Source: Condylostoma magnum (Eukaryota > Ciliophora > Heterotrichea > Heterotrichida > Condylostomatidae). Taken from it: DNA of 64,000 nt. The stretch is from contig CAKKTI010000033.1 in assembly GCA_920105805.1 (NCBI GenBank), positions 29,709 to 93,708 on the forward strand. Direction: 5' to 3'. Shown piece after piece: positions 61,065 to 64,000 of this stretch. The notes under the pieces were generated by a model. The model saw only the letters and a program-made list of their open reading frames with translations, ran no database searches and had not been told where the DNA came from. The first letter of the stretch is position 1. Each line of letters starts with the position of its first letter. Made by a program: the position numbers and the translations under genes.

Positions 61065-64000
61065 CTAATCTACTTCTTCATCTTGCATTGGTATTATTGC
61101 TCTATTTTATGTTCTTGAGTGAAGAGATACATTTGGATTATCTATATTTATTGATTCACTTTGGGAAATAATGTATGAGCTTTGGGAGCTTTCTTAAACA
61201 CTTTATTCAGGCATATATTCTATGTATATGTTGATTGATTTTTGGCCGAGCAATTCGATCTTTCTTTTCAAATATTTGCTTTTGTATAGCAATTCCTTTA
61301 TTTTTTCAAATTTTATAGTCAGAATCTATAAAGAAACGAATAAGTAATCATAAATTCATATTCCTAAGAATACAAAATTTACTGAAAATATTGTAATCAA
61401 AAAGGTTATCTAAGTAATGTAATCATACTAATCATAAGAGTAATAAACTCCACAATAAATACAGATAGTAGACCCAAATAGCGACAAAAGTTCCATCTAG
61501 TTAAGTCTACTATCAGCAAAAGGTTTATTTACCATTTAAGCAATCATAAAAATAGTCAAAACTGCAACTAGTGTCAATGCCTAAACAGATAATGGTAAAG
61601 TAATAATCAAAGCAGATAAGCTAATTACTACTACTTTTCTTAGAGTTGTTACAAATTCCCAGTAATACTTCTATTTCCTATAACCTCTAATCAAGAACTG
61701 AAATCTAAGCCTCATGTTTATATTAGTAAGCTATTTTCTATGTTTAATTAGAGAAAATAAGCATAATAAAGGTATTGTTATTATTCATACGATAATGGAT
61801 GATAACGCAATATAAAGAGTATATGTTCAGTAATCATCTTAAAAGCAACGTATGTTTAAATTTCTAGCTAGTCAGTACTCTCCATTATCTATTTCTTTAC
61901 AGTTAAACATTCCAAATAATACCATAATCATAGTAGGCTGTATAAAGAATAGTATGATAATAATTGAACTAATCGTGTAGTTTTTCAATTAGATTCAATC
62001 GTGCTTTATGAATATAACTATTACAATAACTGTTATTGTAACAATAATTACTACGAAGGGTAAAATCGATAAAAATATGATTAGTAGGTAAGTGTTTTCT
62101 AATTCATAATCAGAAGCAAAGCAATCAAATGAAATAGCTGTACTTTAGAGATCTCCTAATGATTATCAAATTGAAAAGTAATCAGAGTATAATGAAGGCC
62201 AAGGTATGTCGTATTAAAGGCAAATTGCTATAAGTTAAAAGTAATTCGATAGTATTTTGATATACACTGATGACAATGATTTAGGTCTAATAGCAGCCTG
62301 AATGTTTTAATATATCATGTATATAATAAGTAGTACCAATACAACTGATATAATTGAAACTACAGTATAGCTTATGTCTTAGTCTTGGCACTTTGTACAT
62401 AAATTTTAACCTTATCTTGTTCAATTATGTAGGCATACTTGGCATAAATTCCCTTTATATCCCTCTTCACAAATGCCAGTTGGATTATTGATTGGATTGT
62501 CCGCTTCAAGACATGCTGCTTAATTAGGACATCTGTGAATTTAATCAGACATTATTGAACTTCTCCAATAACCTTCCTCAGGAATCATTGTATTATTTCC
62601 ATAGCAGATTGCATTTTAAGGACAATTAAGGCAATTTTGAGTGGGTTCTAAGCTATATGTACCGAAAGGACACAATATGCACTCATTATTTATCTCAGCC
62701 TCTCCATTAATACAATTTCTGAAGTTTGCTTGTATATAGACTTATGAGTAGGTTTCTTTTGTCCTGGTGTCTTTGTATTGTAAGTTTTCTGATTCTACTA
62801 AAACATTAAGACTAGATCCAGGCTTACTTATAATACTTAAATTCTTCTAATAATCCGACACTCCTTGAGTACATACAAGAGAGCTTTAACCAACTATGTA
62901 AGAGTCATCCTCAGATACTGATATCTGGCTTATAAACTCAGAATTAGAATTGACTAACTAACCAAAATGATCTATAAATGCCACTTTTAATGACACTGGG
63001 ATAGGCTAACCACTAGCTATATTGTCTATTATTCCAGCTATAGGAATCTCAGTATTAGATATATAGCTTTGGGCTTCATCATCCAGCTATAAGATGATTT
63101 TTACTGGATAAGATGCGATGTTTGCTCCATATTCTGCTATATTATTTTAAAATGTATTTTCCTCAAGATAAGGTTAAATGTCATTGAATTTGATAGCACC
63201 TCCTTCAATCATTGCTTAATTTCCATCAAATATACATTGTTCTATTCTAAATTCAACGTATTATTAAGGACTTGTTAAATATATAGCTCCTCCATGCCTT
63301 ATAGTGGCATGATTGTTATTAAATGTAGATTCTGATATTAATAAGTTTTTTGAATATATGTAAATAGCACCTCCTTATTCAGCTTTGTTATTATCAAAGA
63401 TTGTTTTTTCTACTGTGAGTTATGTTTGATTTGATTATTAGATGTTAATTGCACCTCCTTATACAGATGTAAGGTTCTCAAATAAGCAATCTTCAATTAG
63501 CATATCTCCGCAACCATTGAAATGAACTGTTGAGTATTTTGGATTACTTACAGAATTTTAAAATGTTGATTTTTTTATTGTAACTGAAGGAAGATGAAAC
63601 CCATAAATTATTCCATTATCAATTTAATCAAATGTACTTTCTTCTATGTATAATGTTGTTTCAGTTAAATGCATTCCTGAACTATAGTCCTCAGCCAGAA
63701 GATCAGAAAAATTAGATTTGATTATGTTTAGTTATACATTTAATCCACTAAGAATACCAACTCCATATTTACTTCTAATGTTTTGCATTGTTACATCCTC
63801 TAAAGTTAAATTAGAATCAGAGTAAATACTAATACAGGAATCATTCACTAAATTACTGAAGGTTGAGCTTTTGATTGTTATGGTGGTCTATATTGTTACT
63901 ATTATTTAACTTCCTTCCATGTTTTTAAAAGTTGAATCTTAGATTAAGATTGTTGATAAGTATCCATTTATTCCTGCATTTTAATCAATATAAGTGTTAT
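61065..64000 (-). CDS. Second LNR/beta-helix/multi-TM paralogue, 5' end outside the window
   Basis: The C-terminal 978 residues of a protein collinear with its neighbour: beta-helix repeats with GGA motifs, the Cys region (CPFGTYSLEPTQNCLNCPQN, ICYGNNTMIPEEGYWRSS), the membrane block beginning YTVVSIISVVLVLLIIYM, and a cytosolic tail ending MQDEEVD at TAG 61065-61067. Shared features such as MIPEEGYWR versus MVPEKGYWRD, the segment AIRPKSLSSVYIKILSNYFQ, and the same order of membrane helices mark a tandem duplication. The sequences are clearly diverged (roughly half identical in the best parts by eye), so the duplication is not recent. Confidence 0.85.

Overview
This window is nuclear DNA of a ciliate, very probably the macronuclear genome of a heterotrich with a Condylostoma-type genetic code (the arrangement NCBI lists as table 28). 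It is AT-rich and gene-dense, and the genes match eukaryotic and ciliate families: kinesin-13, tubulin ligase, calcium-dependent kinases, MORN and PG-rich axonemal proteins, and LNR/beta-helix membrane proteins. Inside conserved motifs TAA and TAG read as Gln (for example the kinesin P-loop GQTGSGKT at 5211-5213), and TGA reads as Trp (the kinase DVWSLG at 7533-7535, WD-repeat IILWD at 25984-25986). The same three codons also end genes at the expected C-termini: TGA for NDK, TAG for UBL5/Hub1, TAG for nucleoside hydrolase. A karyorelict code, in which only TGA stops, fits less well, because two convergent genes meeting at about 8560 have no in-frame TGA until deep inside each other. All coordinates below use TAA/TAG=Gln and TGA=Trp internally; the choice of stop codon is inferred and is often ambiguous by a few codons, and start codons are also inferred.

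Layout. 1-10.2 kb: a partial gene, NDK, a PG-rich (STPGR-like) protein, an unknown protein, mitochondrial glutamate dehydrogenase (-), kinesin-13, a calcium-dependent protein kinase, and a catalytic-domain-less M1 aminopeptidase homologue (-). 10.2-18 kb: a tight head-to-tail run of plus-strand genes (basic protein, coiled coil, SAP/RAP-like mitochondrial protein, FHA/RING-CH protein, small acylated EF-hand-like protein, coiled coil) with gaps of 5-55 nt. 18-24.3 kb: nucleoside hydrolase (-), two frame-disrupted loci, a Cys-rich RING-like protein (-) and a small zinc-motif gene with a 16-nt intron (-). 24.4-34 kb: WD40/TRP channel, MORN protein, SKP1-like, tubulin ligase, Hub1 and an SCP-type phosphatase. 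34-38 kb: minus-strand unknown, ARF-like GTPase, TPR membrane protein, coiled coil, then a possible plus-strand membrane protein. 38-48 kb: Myb factor, cyclic-nucleotide-gated channel, Ran-binding-domain protein, glyoxalase II-like protein, an acidic repeat membrane protein containing an assembly gap (N run 44766-44865), a coiled-coil protein and a divergent CDPK. 48-64 kb: TBC-domain Rab GAP (16-nt intron), a large PAS/multi-TM protein of the tiny-macrocyst type, and two tandem paralogues of a giant LNR/beta-helix/multi-TM protein, the second running off the right edge.

No operons, CRISPR arrays, insertion sequences or prokaryotic signals are present, and I recognised no tRNA or rRNA. Many genes concern cilia, calcium and cyclic-nucleotide signalling and membrane trafficking, as expected for a large free-living ciliate; neighbouring genes show no obvious functional linkage apart from the two LNR paralogues.
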